Below are positions 40,898-48,967 of a DNA stretch of 64,000 bases, in pieces. This stretch comes from a virus. The stretch covers positions 174,985 through 238,984 of the IMG/VR virus record IMGVR_UViG_3300042922_001182; one strand, given 5' to 3'. The notes under the pieces are model-generated. The model worked only from the letters and a program-made list of their open reading frames with translations, ran no database searches and was not told where the DNA came from. Within the stretch, counting starts at the first letter, position 1, and each line of letters opens with the position of its first letter. Both the position numbers and the translations under genes were made by a program.

Positions 40898-41780
40898 CAC
40901 CGACCCCTTCGGCAGGCAGCAGTTCGAGGAGCACGCCCGCGACCACGGCGGCTTCTTCATCGCGGGCCAGGTCTGGGACTGGGGCACCAAGAACGAGCAG
41001 GAGCTGTACAAGCTCCTCGCCGTCATGAAGACGCAACTCGTTCGCCTCTTCTCCCTGGCCCGGGTCAACGACAAGAGCCGTGACCTCACCGAGGCCGCCG
41101 CAGTCCTCTCCTCGTCCCTGGCCCTGGCCTCCAGGCTGTCCAGCAGCGCGGCCATCGAGGCCTTCTGCAAGGACAAGACCGCCGAGGAGATCCTGACCGG
41201 TGGGGTTGGCACCGTCATCAAGCAGACCAAGTTCGAAGGCGCCCACGGCGGCATCGAGATCTACGTCTTCATGCTCCCGGAGTTCGCCGAGTCCCTCGGC
41301 ATGGCCGCCGTGGAGCCCCCGCGCCACGTCGCGGATCAGCTCCCTCCCGGGACCGTGCTCGTCTCGGTCACCGGGCGAGGCGCCCTGGACCACAACCCCC
41401 TCCCTGCTCGGGCCCTGCTGCGGTTCATGAGCTCGGACGTCTACCACACCGTGAGGCCCTTCCTCCTCAAGGCCTCCCAGTCCAAGTCCGCCGTGAAGTC
41501 CCTGCTCCAAGGGGACTTCTTCCAGGCCTTCGAGGAGAAGCTTCGCAACGACACGGAGGCCCTCAGGACGGTCCTCTTCTACAAGGCGGTCGACGCCCTC
41601 GGCGTCGGCGTCGGCGAGGAGTCCAGGGACCCCCTCCTCTCCATCGTCGACACCTCGACCGACGCGGTCGCCCTGGTGACCTGCCAGTGCGTCATGGACC
41701 GCAACGGCATCGAGAAGCTCGTCCCCGTCCCGCTGAGCGTCGTCCGGGAGGCCCTGGACGCCGGTCTGGCTGGCGGCTGA
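40875..41780 (+). CDS. Unknown protein, paralogue of 39518-40897
   Basis: GTG 40875, behind GAGAAAGGAAACGACGACA, gives 301 residues and overlaps the previous gene by 23 nt; an in-frame TTG at 40851 is possible. Shared blocks with 39518-40897 are DHGGFFIAGQVW, VLVSVTGRGALDHNPLP and LVTCQCVMDRNGI. It lacks the N-terminal 150-residue domain of its neighbour, consistent with tandem duplication and loss. Confidence 0.55.
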   Translation: MDPNRKSSTDPFGRQQFEEHARDHGGFFIAGQVWDWGTKNEQELYKLLAVMKTQLVRLFSLARVNDKSRDLTEAAAVLSSSLALASRLSSSAAIEAFCKDKTAEEILTGGVGTVIKQTKFEGAHGGIEIYVFMLPEFAESLGMAAVEPPRHVADQLPPGTVLVSVTGRGALDHNPLPARALLRFMSSDVYHTVRPFLLKASQSKSAVKSLLQGDFFQAFEEKLRNDTEALRTVLFYKAVDALGVGVGEESRDPLLSIVDTSTDAVALVTCQCVMDRNGIEKLVPVPLSVVREALDAGLAGG

Positions 41781-41801
41781 ATCTCAAACACCGCTTGAAG
41801 A

Positions 41802-41811
41802 CACACATTAT
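41802..41811 (+). promoter_or_regulatory. Phage promoter motif, shorter form
   Basis: CACACATTAT, followed by CGGG, matches the site at 63828 best. A hairpin at 41831 and then TTG 41876 follow. Confidence 0.5.
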
Positions 41812-41830
41812 CGGGTTGGACTCGATACAG

Positions 41831-41858
41831 GAAAGGCCCTGGCAAGGCCTTTCTTTTT
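41831..41858 (+). terminator. Terminator-like hairpin
   Basis: GAAAGGCC/GGCCTTTC with a 7-nt loop is followed by TTTTT. It lies downstream of the promoter motif and upstream of the gene start, so it would act as terminator for the upstream operon and as leader hairpin for the next transcript. Confidence 0.7.
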
Positions 41859-41875
41859 CGGACAGGAGAAACGAC

Positions 41876-42283
41876 TTGACAAGAGAAGAGTTGCTGGCCA
41901 GGTTCAGCGACCCCAAGGGGGAGGCTTACGCCAGTTGGAGGAAGAAGAAGGAGAGCGGGGAGTCCGATCGCCGGATGGCCGAGGAGCTGAAGGCGGCTAA
42001 GGAAGACCTGGCCGTGACCCTCGGGCGAATCAGGAGCATGACGGAGAAGACCGGCTCGCCTTTCAGCTTCACGATGAAGCGGTTCGAGGCCGAGGACAAG
42101 CACAGGGAAGAGGTCCACAGGATCGAATCGAAGTACCGATGGCCCCGAGACGTCAAGGGAGACGAGGTGCTCGACGCCATCCTGCGGAACCAACGGCTGA
42201 TCGTCGAGCAGCTGAGCCTGCCGAAGAAGCCCGAGAGAAAGCCGAGGCGGTGGAAGACCGCCTCCAGCCCAATCAGAAGATAG
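41876..42283 (+). CDS. Small basic helical protein
   Basis: TTG 41876 follows GGACAGGAGAAACGAC. The 135-residue product is charged and helical, with a coiled-coil-like stretch at about 15-60 and a basic tail (KKPERKPRRWK). It may bind nucleic acid. No family recognised. Confidence 0.5.
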   Translation: MTREELLARFSDPKGEAYASWRKKKESGESDRRMAEELKAAKEDLAVTLGRIRSMTEKTGSPFSFTMKRFEAEDKHREEVHRIESKYRWPRDVKGDEVLDAILRNQRLIVEQLSLPKKPERKPRRWKTASSPIRR

Positions 42284-42296
42284 GAGAAACGAAATC

Positions 42297-42821
42297 ATGA
42301 TCAAGATCACCTGCATCGAGGAGCTCAAGGCGCTTCCGGACGGGGCCCCGCTCTTCGTGGTCGAGCCCGACAACTTCACCATGCTGTGGGGCTGGTTCGA
42401 CAAGGAGGGGACGGATGAGAGCGGCGAAGAGCTATCCGTCATCCCCGAGAGCAAGGCCCACCACGGCCAGGGAGACATCGAGTACCTCAGCGCCGTTTAC
42501 TACCCGCTGGAGTTCATCTTCCAGCAGGAGGGCAGCTGCTCCCCCGAGGCCGGCACCCACGTCTACCACCTCGACAACTCCGCCGAGACGCGTGGAATGG
42601 AGGAGCCCCTGCCGGAGCCCACCGAGCAGGACAAGAAGAACGCCAGGGAGGTCCTGCGCCTCGCCACTTCCGACGACGATACCGAAGACGTCGATCTGGC
42701 CTTCCTGGCCGAGGCGGCGGCCGAGGTTCTGAACGGCTGGCCGAAATGGGTGGGCTACCTGAACAAGGAGCTCGAAGAGCGTCGTACGGGTAAGAAGGAG
42801 GAGAACGGCGATGAGGGATAG
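42297..42821 (+). CDS. Acidic unknown protein
   Basis: The 174-residue protein starts at ATG 42297 behind ATAGGAGAAACGAAATC. It is strongly acidic, alpha/beta in the first half and helical in the second, with a charged C-terminal tail. Its end overlaps the next start by 11 nt. Nothing recognised. Confidence 0.5.
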   Translation: MIKITCIEELKALPDGAPLFVVEPDNFTMLWGWFDKEGTDESGEELSVIPESKAHHGQGDIEYLSAVYYPLEFIFQQEGSCSPEAGTHVYHLDNSAETRGMEEPLPEPTEQDKKNAREVLRLATSDDDTEDVDLAFLAEAAAEVLNGWPKWVGYLNKELEERRTGKKEENGDEG

Positions 42822-43164
42822 CACCGAGGGGGCGGTCGTCGCCCCCGAGCTCTACCGCACCCTTCTGGGCCCCGAGCTCTACCGCACGCGCCAGGGCGTC
42901 GGCTGCCGGGAGATCCTCGACGTGCTCGGCAAGACCGTCAAGGTCGACATCTACCGGGACTCCGTAGAGTTCCAGTCCCACGCCAGGGCGAAGATCTGGG
43001 ACGGCTTCCAGTGGAACTCCATGGCGTCCGTCCACTGGTCGAACATGGAGACCCCGGAGAACCTGCACGTCAAGAAGTCGGCCAGCACCGCCGTCTTCCT
43101 GGTCGACCGGGCGGCGGTCCTCGAACAGGTCCTCGTCATCCTGCGGCCCCGTGAGGGCGGCTAG
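42811..43164 (+). CDS. Small unknown protein
   Basis: The 117-residue product starts at ATG 42811 behind AAGGAGGAGAACGGCG, inside the previous gene. A short repeat near the N-terminus (PELYRT twice within residues 11-26) precedes a beta-rich domain. No family recognised. Confidence 0.5.
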   Translation: MRDSTEGAVVAPELYRTLLGPELYRTRQGVGCREILDVLGKTVKVDIYRDSVEFQSHARAKIWDGFQWNSMASVHWSNMETPENLHVKKSASTAVFLVDRAAVLEQVLVILRPREGG

Positions 43165-43165
43165 G

Positions 43166-43411
43166 ATGGGTTCGACGATCAGGTTCTACGCCGTGGCGAT
43201 CCTGGTCGGTGCCTTGGTCGGCTGGCTCCAGCCCATCAAGCCCGCAGCCGCCGCCAGGGGGTACTACGACCAGCTCAACTGGGCCCCGAACCAGGAGACG
43301 GCCAACCTCTGGCTGGCCGACCCGCGCTACGAGACCCACGTCCTTTCTGTAGTCCACGACCGTTACAGCCAGGTCGTGGGCGTATGGCTCATCAGGAGGC
43401 AACCGAGATGA
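43166..43411 (+). CDS. Small exported or membrane-anchored protein
   Basis: ATG 43166 gives 81 residues. The N-terminus has a basic residue, a hydrophobic core (FYAVAILVGALVGWL) and a small-residue stretch (AAAARG) around residues 28-33, consistent with a signal peptide cleaved near residue 31 or an anchor. The rest (about 50 residues) is a soluble domain rich in Tyr/Trp. Possible roles are envelope interaction or superinfection exclusion; unproven. Confidence 0.55.
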   Translation: MGSTIRFYAVAILVGALVGWLQPIKPAAAARGYYDQLNWAPNQETANLWLADPRYETHVLSVVHDRYSQVVGVWLIRRQPR

Positions 43412-43731
43412 TGCAATCCAAGCTTGAGGAGATCCTCAGCCTAGTCTCAGTGTCCGGAGAGGAGGGAGTCGACCGGAAGACGACCGACTCTCACGTCGTC
43501 CACTACGACCTCGGCACCAGGGACGACCGGTGGATCTCCATCACCGTCGGCATCGCCGGGGAGAGACCGGAGGTCACGTTCATGAGCGTCGTGATCCTCG
43601 GGGAGGATCCCGGCATCTTCTTCCACAGCTCCCCGAACGTCGTCGGGGCGGAGGTCCTGGTCGACCTCCTCTTCGGCGACTACCTCTACGGCGACAGGGC
43701 CCCTCAGGGCGGGGGGTACATCGGTGGCTGA
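43408..43731 (+). CDS. Small acidic unknown protein
   Basis: ATG 43408 overlaps the previous stop (ATGA) and follows CAGGAGGCAACCGAG. The 107-residue product is alpha/beta with alternating strands (WISITVGIAGERPEVTFMSV). It overlaps the next gene by 8 nt. Confidence 0.5.
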   Translation: MMQSKLEEILSLVSVSGEEGVDRKTTDSHVVHYDLGTRDDRWISITVGIAGERPEVTFMSVVILGEDPGIFFHSSPNVVGAEVLVDLLFGDYLYGDRAPQGGGYIGG

Positions 43732-44422
43732 CCCGCAGAACGCCAACACCTGGGGGCCGACGCCCCCCTCTCGCCCGAACCTGGGCCCCCTGCCGGAGTT
43801 CCTGAGGGGGACCCACTGGAGGGCGAGCAAGACGCTCCCCTTCCGCCTCTGGCCCGAGGTCGTGGCCAAGTACGGACCGCCGAAGACGTTCCAGGAGGTC
43901 TTCCCAGGGGAGGTCTACCTGGAGATGGAGTTCACCAACATGAGAGCGGGATTCCTGATGAACAGCTACAAGCCCCTCGAACGGGGCACCCCCGAGAGGG
44001 AATCCTACGAGAACGAGCTGGGGAAGGCCCTGGAGGAGTGCTTCCGGTACTCCCTGCGGGCGGTTGCCCACCTGGACACGAAGGAGGAGATCTGGGTCCA
44101 CCTCGGCGAGTTCTGGGAGGGGTTCGGCCACATGGCCCTCGACTCCCTGCTCCCCGCCGTCGGCATCCGGGACTGGGACCTCTACTTCCCCCCTGGGTTC
44201 CGGTTCGAGGAGGACGAGCGGACCCGCACCGCCAGCTCCGCGCACAGCGCGATCGGCTGGCAGGCCGGAGGCGCCGCGTCGGAGCGGTGGTTCCTCGGCG
44301 GCATGATGACCCCCTGGATGGGTAAGAGGATGGCGTTCGCCATCATCGAATCCGTGCAGGAGCAGCTGGAAGAGATCGAGGAGTACAGGAAGAGTGAATC
44401 AGAGCAACGCGAGGGGGTTTAG
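43724..44422 (+). CDS. Unknown phage protein
   Basis: GTG 43724 gives 232 residues. The N-terminal 35 residues are Pro-rich and the rest is helical with many aromatic and acidic residues, ending in a charged helix. Its last 29 nt overlap the next gene. No family recognised. Confidence 0.5.
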   Translation: MADPQNANTWGPTPPSRPNLGPLPEFLRGTHWRASKTLPFRLWPEVVAKYGPPKTFQEVFPGEVYLEMEFTNMRAGFLMNSYKPLERGTPERESYENELGKALEECFRYSLRAVAHLDTKEEIWVHLGEFWEGFGHMALDSLLPAVGIRDWDLYFPPGFRFEEDERTRTASSAHSAIGWQAGGAASERWFLGGMMTPWMGKRMAFAIIESVQEQLEEIEEYRKSESEQREGV

Positions 44423-44816
44423 CCCCCACGTCGAACCGCTGGTCCCCATCCGGGTCGACGTCCAAATGAACCATGCGCAACAGGAGCGCCTCAGGTCTAT
44501 GATCCTTGGTCACCCGAGTCACAACGACTACAACAAGGGGGACGAAGGCTACCTGAACCACCTGACCCTCACGCAGACCATCAAGGACAAGAACTACACC
44601 TACGACTACGACGTCAAGATAGCCATCTGGCCTGACAGACCGGTCAGGATCTACACCGGCTTCGGGCAGAACACGACGCTCGTCTCACGTATCTTCGACG
44701 TATCGAAGGCCGACGACGAGCTCAAGCGGCGGCTGGCGTCGATCGCGGCGGGGCTCCTCCTGGACGTCCAGGCCATGCTCCTCGAACTCTTCGCCGAGAT
44801 CAGGGAGGCGCAGTGA
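44394..44816 (+). CDS. Unknown phage protein
   Basis: GTG 44394 lies inside the previous gene, behind AGGAAGA. The 140-residue product has a beta-rich middle (KNYTYDYDVKIAIWP) and a helical C-terminus. It overlaps the oxygenase start by 4 nt, so both are probably translated together. Confidence 0.5.
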   Translation: MNQSNARGFSPHVEPLVPIRVDVQMNHAQQERLRSMILGHPSHNDYNKGDEGYLNHLTLTQTIKDKNYTYDYDVKIAIWPDRPVRIYTGFGQNTTLVSRIFDVSKADDELKRRLASIAAGLLLDVQAMLLELFAEIREAQ

Positions 44817-45514
44817 GGAAGCTGTACACCTTCGCTCCTGCCCACAGGCTCCTGGGAGGGGTCCCAGGGGTGCGCCCCATCGCCGAGCTAGCGGAGGAGG
44901 TCGGCATGTACTCCGCCAGCCCGGACTTCGTCCGCCGGAACGGCGGCCCCATCGCCAACCAGATCCTGGACTCCGTGCCCCCCTCGTGGTTCGAGGAGTG
45001 CGAGGCCAGGGGGCTCGTCCCGAACATCGACGTCCGGGTCCACCGGCTCTACCCCGGCGACTACCCGGCCTTCCCCGGCTGGCACTGCGACGGGGAGTTC
45101 CGGGAGACCTACTTCTCCCAGCCAGACCTGGATCGGGTTCCGGTCTCGGGGCACATGGTCGCCACCGTGGCGAGCCACGAGTCCGGCGTCTCCCGCACGG
45201 AGTGGCTCAACGAGGCGTACGACTTCTTCCTCGACAAGGTCGGGGAGGGCGACCAAGGGCTCTGGGCCCAGGTCGACAAGAAGCTGAACGCCATCTCGGA
45301 GAACCACCGGCTGTGGACCACGTCGTACCCTCCCGGGTCCATCGTGTCCTTCGACTCCCGGACCCTCCACCGCGCCACGGCTACGGCCGTTCGCGGGTGG
45401 CGGCTCTTCTTCCGTATGAGCCAGTGGCACAAGCCGGGGCTGGGCCCCGACAGCGAGGGGAGGCTCGCGAAGCAGGAGCAGATATACCGCATGGTAGGCC
45501 CCACCGGTTGGTAG
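44813..45514 (+). CDS. 2-oxoglutarate/Fe(II)-dependent oxygenase-like protein
   Basis: GTG 44813 gives 233 residues. The double-stranded beta-helix signature is visible: HCD (H91, D93), a distal LHRA histidine (H186) and an arginine in RGWRLFF (R197) suitable for binding 2-oxoglutarate. YPPGSIVSFDSRTLH precedes the distal His, as in Fe(II) dioxygenases. The reaction would be hydroxylation of an unknown substrate (nucleobase, nucleotide, protein or small molecule). Phages carry such enzymes in DNA modification pathways, but no partner modification gene is obvious nearby. Confidence 0.75.
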   Translation: MRKLYTFAPAHRLLGGVPGVRPIAELAEEVGMYSASPDFVRRNGGPIANQILDSVPPSWFEECEARGLVPNIDVRVHRLYPGDYPAFPGWHCDGEFRETYFSQPDLDRVPVSGHMVATVASHESGVSRTEWLNEAYDFFLDKVGEGDQGLWAQVDKKLNAISENHRLWTTSYPPGSIVSFDSRTLHRATATAVRGWRLFFRMSQWHKPGLGPDSEGRLAKQEQIYRMVGPTGW

Positions 45515-45529
45515 GGCGGAAAGGAAATT

Positions 45530-45817
45530 ATGACCGACAGAATAACCTGGGACTGCCTAGAGAGGCACGATGGCCCTGACCTCACCGTGTACAGCTTCAA
45601 CGCAGAGAACTGCACGGACCGAGAGATCACGGAGTTCATGAAGCTGCACGGCTTCGAGGAGGTCCTGACAGAGAGCCAGGAGCCCGTCGTGCGCTCTTTG
45701 GAAGCGGCCAACCGCCGCCTGGCCGAGCACGGGCTGGAGCTGGAGCTGCTGGACGCGCAGACGGACGGGTCCCACCACCTCTCCGTCCGGGCCGTCAGTA
45801 TGAAGGGGGTGGAATAG
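45530..45817 (+). CDS. Small acidic unknown protein
   Basis: The 95-residue product starts at ATG 45530 behind CGGAAAGGAAATT. It is helical and acidic with a final strand. The next gene starts on the base after its stop. No family recognised. Confidence 0.5.
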   Translation: MTDRITWDCLERHDGPDLTVYSFNAENCTDREITEFMKLHGFEEVLTESQEPVVRSLEAANRRLAEHGLELELLDAQTDGSHHLSVRAVSMKGVE

Positions 45818-46246
45818 ATGTACATCACCGACCGCAACAGGCACCCCAACCGGATGGTGCTTGAGAACAGCCTGCTGGTCGTCGGCGACATCGACGAGAA
45901 GACGCTGGATGTCGTCATTCGGATACCGGACATCAGGACGAAGATCCAGTTCTCCGTCACCGGTGCGGACGAGATCAAGAAGATGCTCGCCCGCTTCGAG
46001 GTTGGGAAGGTCGTCCTGCTGGAGCACGACATGGGCCAGGAGGAAGGCTACTACGTGACCCTCACGCCCACCTCCGTGAGCCTCGTGGGCAGCACTCTGA
46101 CGGTCGAGGCGACCGCCAAGGAGCACGGCTGCGACGGTCGAGGCGTGTCCTACGGCGACACCCCCGACGAATGGCGGTACTGCGGCAACAGGGATTGCGA
46201 GATCTGTGAAGGAAGGAAATCGGCCGATGACGACTACCCGGATTAG
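45818..46246 (+). CDS. Small protein with C-terminal cysteines
   Basis: The 142-residue product is beta-rich over about 1-110. Cysteines occur in HGCDG and in CGNRDCEIC near the end, a possible zinc site. Its last 20 nt overlap the next gene. Confidence 0.5.
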   Translation: MYITDRNRHPNRMVLENSLLVVGDIDEKTLDVVIRIPDIRTKIQFSVTGADEIKKMLARFEVGKVVLLEHDMGQEEGYYVTLTPTSVSLVGSTLTVEATAKEHGCDGRGVSYGDTPDEWRYCGNRDCEICEGRKSADDDYPD

Positions 46247-46955
46247 GGCCCTTGAGGTCGCCGAGGGCAAGATGCTCCTCGACAACGTCCACTGCCACCC
46301 CCCGGCGCCCCTCGACCGGGAGGAGGGCGGGGCCACCACGCCGGAGGTGTTCTGGGCCCTGCGGCTCGGGGAGCACGTCGTCATCAGCGGCACGTCCTTC
46401 GAGGACGAGGACTGCGAGGACCGGGACCACCTCCACGTCTTCGTCGTCCCCGAGGCCAAGGAGTACGTCTTCGGCTGGACGCAGGAGGAGGGCTACTACG
46501 TCGAGTACGACGCCCAGCACGCCTGCGAGACCTGCAAGGGGCCGATGGTGGCCGCCGGTAGGGGCCGCTGGATCTGCGCCCCGTGCGCGGCCGACAGCCT
46601 CCAGGAGATGGCGGAGGCCCTGGAGGGAGAGGACCTGGGCGAGGAGCTCGGTAGGATGGTCTGGACCCCCGGGCAGCCCGACAAGCTCCAGCAGGGGACG
46701 CCGGTGGTCATCACTCGGGAGTTCCGGGGGGTGAACGCCTACAAGGACGGCGACTTTGCGGAGACGCCGCCCTGGGAGGAGATCGAGCCCGACGACATCG
46801 TCGTGCCCGTGGGCACCCCGGCGTCCGTGTCCCAGTACGTGGGGGAGGGTCAGTACCAGCTCCTCGTCGAGCACGATTCCATCGACGGGGGCAGGCTGCA
46901 CTACTGGGTCGTCTCCGAGGACGACTTCTCCTCCGTAGAGAGCACTGCGGAATAA
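46227..46955 (+). CDS. Acidic protein with central zinc ribbon
   Basis: ATG 46227 follows GAAGGAAGGAAATCGGCCG. The 242-residue protein has a beta-rich first half, a CETC...CAPC pair at about residues 102-121 that should form a zinc ribbon, and a beta-rich C-terminal half. The remainder is highly acidic. It ends immediately before a promoter motif. Function unknown. Confidence 0.55.
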   Translation: MTTTRIRALEVAEGKMLLDNVHCHPPAPLDREEGGATTPEVFWALRLGEHVVISGTSFEDEDCEDRDHLHVFVVPEAKEYVFGWTQEEGYYVEYDAQHACETCKGPMVAAGRGRWICAPCAADSLQEMAEALEGEDLGEELGRMVWTPGQPDKLQQGTPVVITREFRGVNAYKDGDFAETPPWEEIEPDDIVVPVGTPASVSQYVGEGQYQLLVEHDSIDGGRLHYWVVSEDDFSSVESTAE

Positions 46956-46969
46956 GCACATATCATTAT
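46956..46969 (+). promoter_or_regulatory. Phage promoter-motif variant abutting a hairpin
   Basis: GCACATATCATTAT resembles CACATATTAT with an internal insertion. The hairpin at 46970 begins on the next base, and the following gene starts at 47030. Confidence 0.45.
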
Positions 46970-47008
46970 CCGGGAAGGCCTGACGCCTTCCCGGGTACTT
47001 TTTCTTTT
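46970..47008 (+). terminator. Terminator-like hairpin
   Basis: CCGGGAAGGC/GCCTTCCCGG with a CTGAC loop, then TACTTTTTCTTTT. It directly follows the promoter-like motif. Confidence 0.8.
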
Positions 47009-47029
47009 AGCTGAAAGTAGGACTGATCA

Positions 47030-47329
47030 ATGCCCTTTGATGAAGATCCCAGGGACGGCATTCCTTATGACAAGGAGTCGTACGAGGAGTGGGAGCGCTC
47101 CCAACAGAAGAAGGTCCAGGTGACCTGGAATGTCGTCGACGAGCAGAAGCTCAGGGCGGCGTACGCCCGGCTCAGCGAGTCCGATCCGCAGGCCTTCCCC
47201 CCGGTGCTGGACGGCGGCGTCGAGCAGGTCGCCCGCTACGTCGCCGTCAACATCGACACCTACTGCCACCGCTTCACCAAGGTCCCGCTCGGGAGCTGGG
47301 GGGACGTCGGACTGGAGCTGACGAAATGA
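47030..47329 (+). CDS. Small protein, paralogue of 60091-60300
   Basis: The 99-residue product contains VTWNVVDEQKLRAAYARL (about residues 31-48), matching MSWRIVDEARVRAAYAKL of the gene at 60091. It has a charged N-terminal extension of 30 residues missing from the second copy. Both copies lie beside members of another family (47344 and 59634), suggesting a duplicated gene pair. Confidence 0.55.
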   Translation: MPFDEDPRDGIPYDKESYEEWERSQQKKVQVTWNVVDEQKLRAAYARLSESDPQAFPPVLDGGVEQVARYVAVNIDTYCHRFTKVPLGSWGDVGLELTK

Positions 47330-47343
47330 GAAAGGAAGGAACG

Positions 47344-47805
47344 TTGAGCGAGTACAAGCTATTGACGGGGGCGTTCAACCCCCTCGACATGATGCTCCCG
47401 CACGGCTACGACGACGACTTCGAGACGGAGTGCGCCGCCGGTGAGGCCTACGGGCGGGAGATGCTCATCGCGCTCGGCGGCGACCCCGACCGGGACGAGC
47501 TCGTCGTCATCTACGGCTACGAGACCCCCACAGGGGCCAACGCGGAGCTGTGGGCGGCCGTTCACCTGGGGTTCTTCCCGGGAGCAACCGGCCCCCTCGC
47601 GGAGGCCCTGGGGGTCTTGTGCGTGCAGTCCAAGGGCGTCAGCGCCTCGGTCCACCATGACGTCGAGGGCCACGAGCCGGTCATCGGCATCGCCAACCAG
47701 GACTCCTGCCCCGTCGGCGTCTTCGTGCTGAAGCGCGAGCTGGTCCGCCTGAAGGAGCAAGGCGGGATGGACTACGAGCTTGAGGAGGCGAAAGAAAATG
47801 GCTAG
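47344..47805 (+). CDS. Small protein, family shared with 57498 and 59634
   Basis: TTG 47344 follows AAGGAAGGAACG. The 153-residue product shares with 57498-57917 and 59634-60080 the blocks LVVIYGYETPTG and IGIANQDSCPVGVFVLKREL, corresponding to VVYDYDLGEG and GIANGEVFVAGVYVRRDSL. The family has no recognised domain. It precedes 47798 with an 8-nt overlap. Confidence 0.55.
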   Translation: MSEYKLLTGAFNPLDMMLPHGYDDDFETECAAGEAYGREMLIALGGDPDRDELVVIYGYETPTGANAELWAAVHLGFFPGATGPLAEALGVLCVQSKGVSASVHHDVEGHEPVIGIANQDSCPVGVFVLKRELVRLKEQGGMDYELEEAKENG

Positions 47806-48424
47806 AACCTTCACCCCCATCGAATCCGTCGACTTCCCCATGACCGCCCGACCCGGTTACACCTACCGGGCCTCGTTCGGGTACCAGCAGAGGCACGGCG
47901 GCGAGGGCGTGGTCGCAGCTGTCATCGTCCGGGTGGTGGACGACCGCACCGGCCACGTTCTGGGTCGCATGAGCCCCACCTATGCCAACGCCACCGACCT
48001 GGAGCGGATGCACAAGGAGGTGGACAGCCTTGTGGAGAAGTACAAGCAGCAGCTCGACAAGAACGAGGCCGCCGTCAAGGACAACAGCTCGGCCGTGGAA
48101 CGGGCCAAGGCCATCGTAGGTTTCAAGGACAAGCTCAAGTCCATGGAGTTCCACGGCGACCTGTGGATCGGGGTCGGGGAGGTGTCCGTCACCTTCGGCG
48201 AGAAGCTGGGGCTGGATGACAAGCGCCATTTCACGGACGAGCAGCTGCTCGGCGTCTTCGCCGACCACTTCGCCAACCAGTTTCCGGCAGCCTTCGGCAA
48301 GAAGCGCCAGGAGATCATCGACCTCCTCGACGAGTGGGAGAAGTACGATCCCTTCGACGACAAGGAGCTCCTGCTCGGCGTCGCCAACAGGATCGTGCCC
48401 ATCCTCAGTAAAATGGTGGAATAG
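47798..48424 (+). CDS. Unknown phage protein
   Basis: ATG 47798 follows GAGGAGGCGAAAGAAA. The 208-residue protein has a beta-rich start, a coiled-coil-like helix at about 62-105 (MHKEVDSLVEKYKQQLDKNE) and a final helical part. No family recognised. It is the last plus-strand gene before a short minus-strand interruption. Confidence 0.55.
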   Translation: MARTFTPIESVDFPMTARPGYTYRASFGYQQRHGGEGVVAAVIVRVVDDRTGHVLGRMSPTYANATDLERMHKEVDSLVEKYKQQLDKNEAAVKDNSSAVERAKAIVGFKDKLKSMEFHGDLWIGVGEVSVTFGEKLGLDDKRHFTDEQLLGVFADHFANQFPAAFGKKRQEIIDLLDEWEKYDPFDDKELLLGVANRIVPILSKMVE

Positions 48425-48435
48425 GAAGGAAAGAG

Positions 48436-48465
48436 TCCCAAGGGCCCCTGTCGGGTCCCTTGGGG
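48436..48465. terminator. Probable bidirectional terminator
   Basis: CCCAAGGG and CCCTTGGG form a stem around a GC-rich loop between convergent genes. T-runs are weak on both sides, so efficiency is uncertain. Confidence 0.5.
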
Positions 48466-48476
48466 TTGTCTCGATC

Positions 48477-48878
48477 CTAGTCCTTGGTCTCCTCCACGGA
48501 GACCTTGCCCTTGAAGCCCTTGAGGTCCACGCCGTCCTTGGCCCTCGCGACGGCCTCGCCGCCGCTACCGGCCCAGCCGACGACCACCTTGTCCTCGCCG
48601 CCGTCGGCGGAGTGGAAGGTGACCTTGAACTTCTTGTCGCCGGGCTGCTTGCCGTCCTCGCCGGTCTTGAACGACGCCAGCTCGGCCTCGCTCACCACCC
48701 GGTTCAGGCCGGTCAGGCGGCACCCGGGGTACTCCCGGGCGAAGCCCTCAAGGATGGCCACGGCGTCCTCGGAGTCGCTGAACCTCGTCAGCACACCCCC
48801 CTCCAGGGTGACGTACTCGACGGCCCAGACGGCGCCATCCGGCGCAGCGCCCGCGAGCGCTGAGAAACGATCTGTCAT
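48477..48878 (-). CDS. Unknown phage protein
   Basis: ATG 48878 follows GTAGGAGGTAAAGCT on the minus strand. The 133-residue product is alpha/beta with alternating strands, and its last 60 residues are Lys/Gly/Asp-rich. It is the only minus-strand gene between 26.3 and 60.3 kb, and faces 48968 across a short control region (48879-48967) with no clear CATATTAT motif. Confidence 0.55.
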   Translation of the reverse strand: MTDRFSALAGAAPDGAVWAVEYVTLEGGVLTRFSDSEDAVAILEGFAREYPGCRLTGLNRVVSEAELASFKTGEDGKQPGDKKFKVTFHSADGGEDKVVVGWAGSGGEAVARAKDGVDLKGFKGKVSVEETKD

Positions 48879-48967
48879 AGCTTTACCTCCTACGCGCCTC
48901 TGCGCTGTCATAGGAGTGTTCCCCACCACAGCGAAAGTCCCCTCTGAGGGAGAATAGGAGAACCGAA

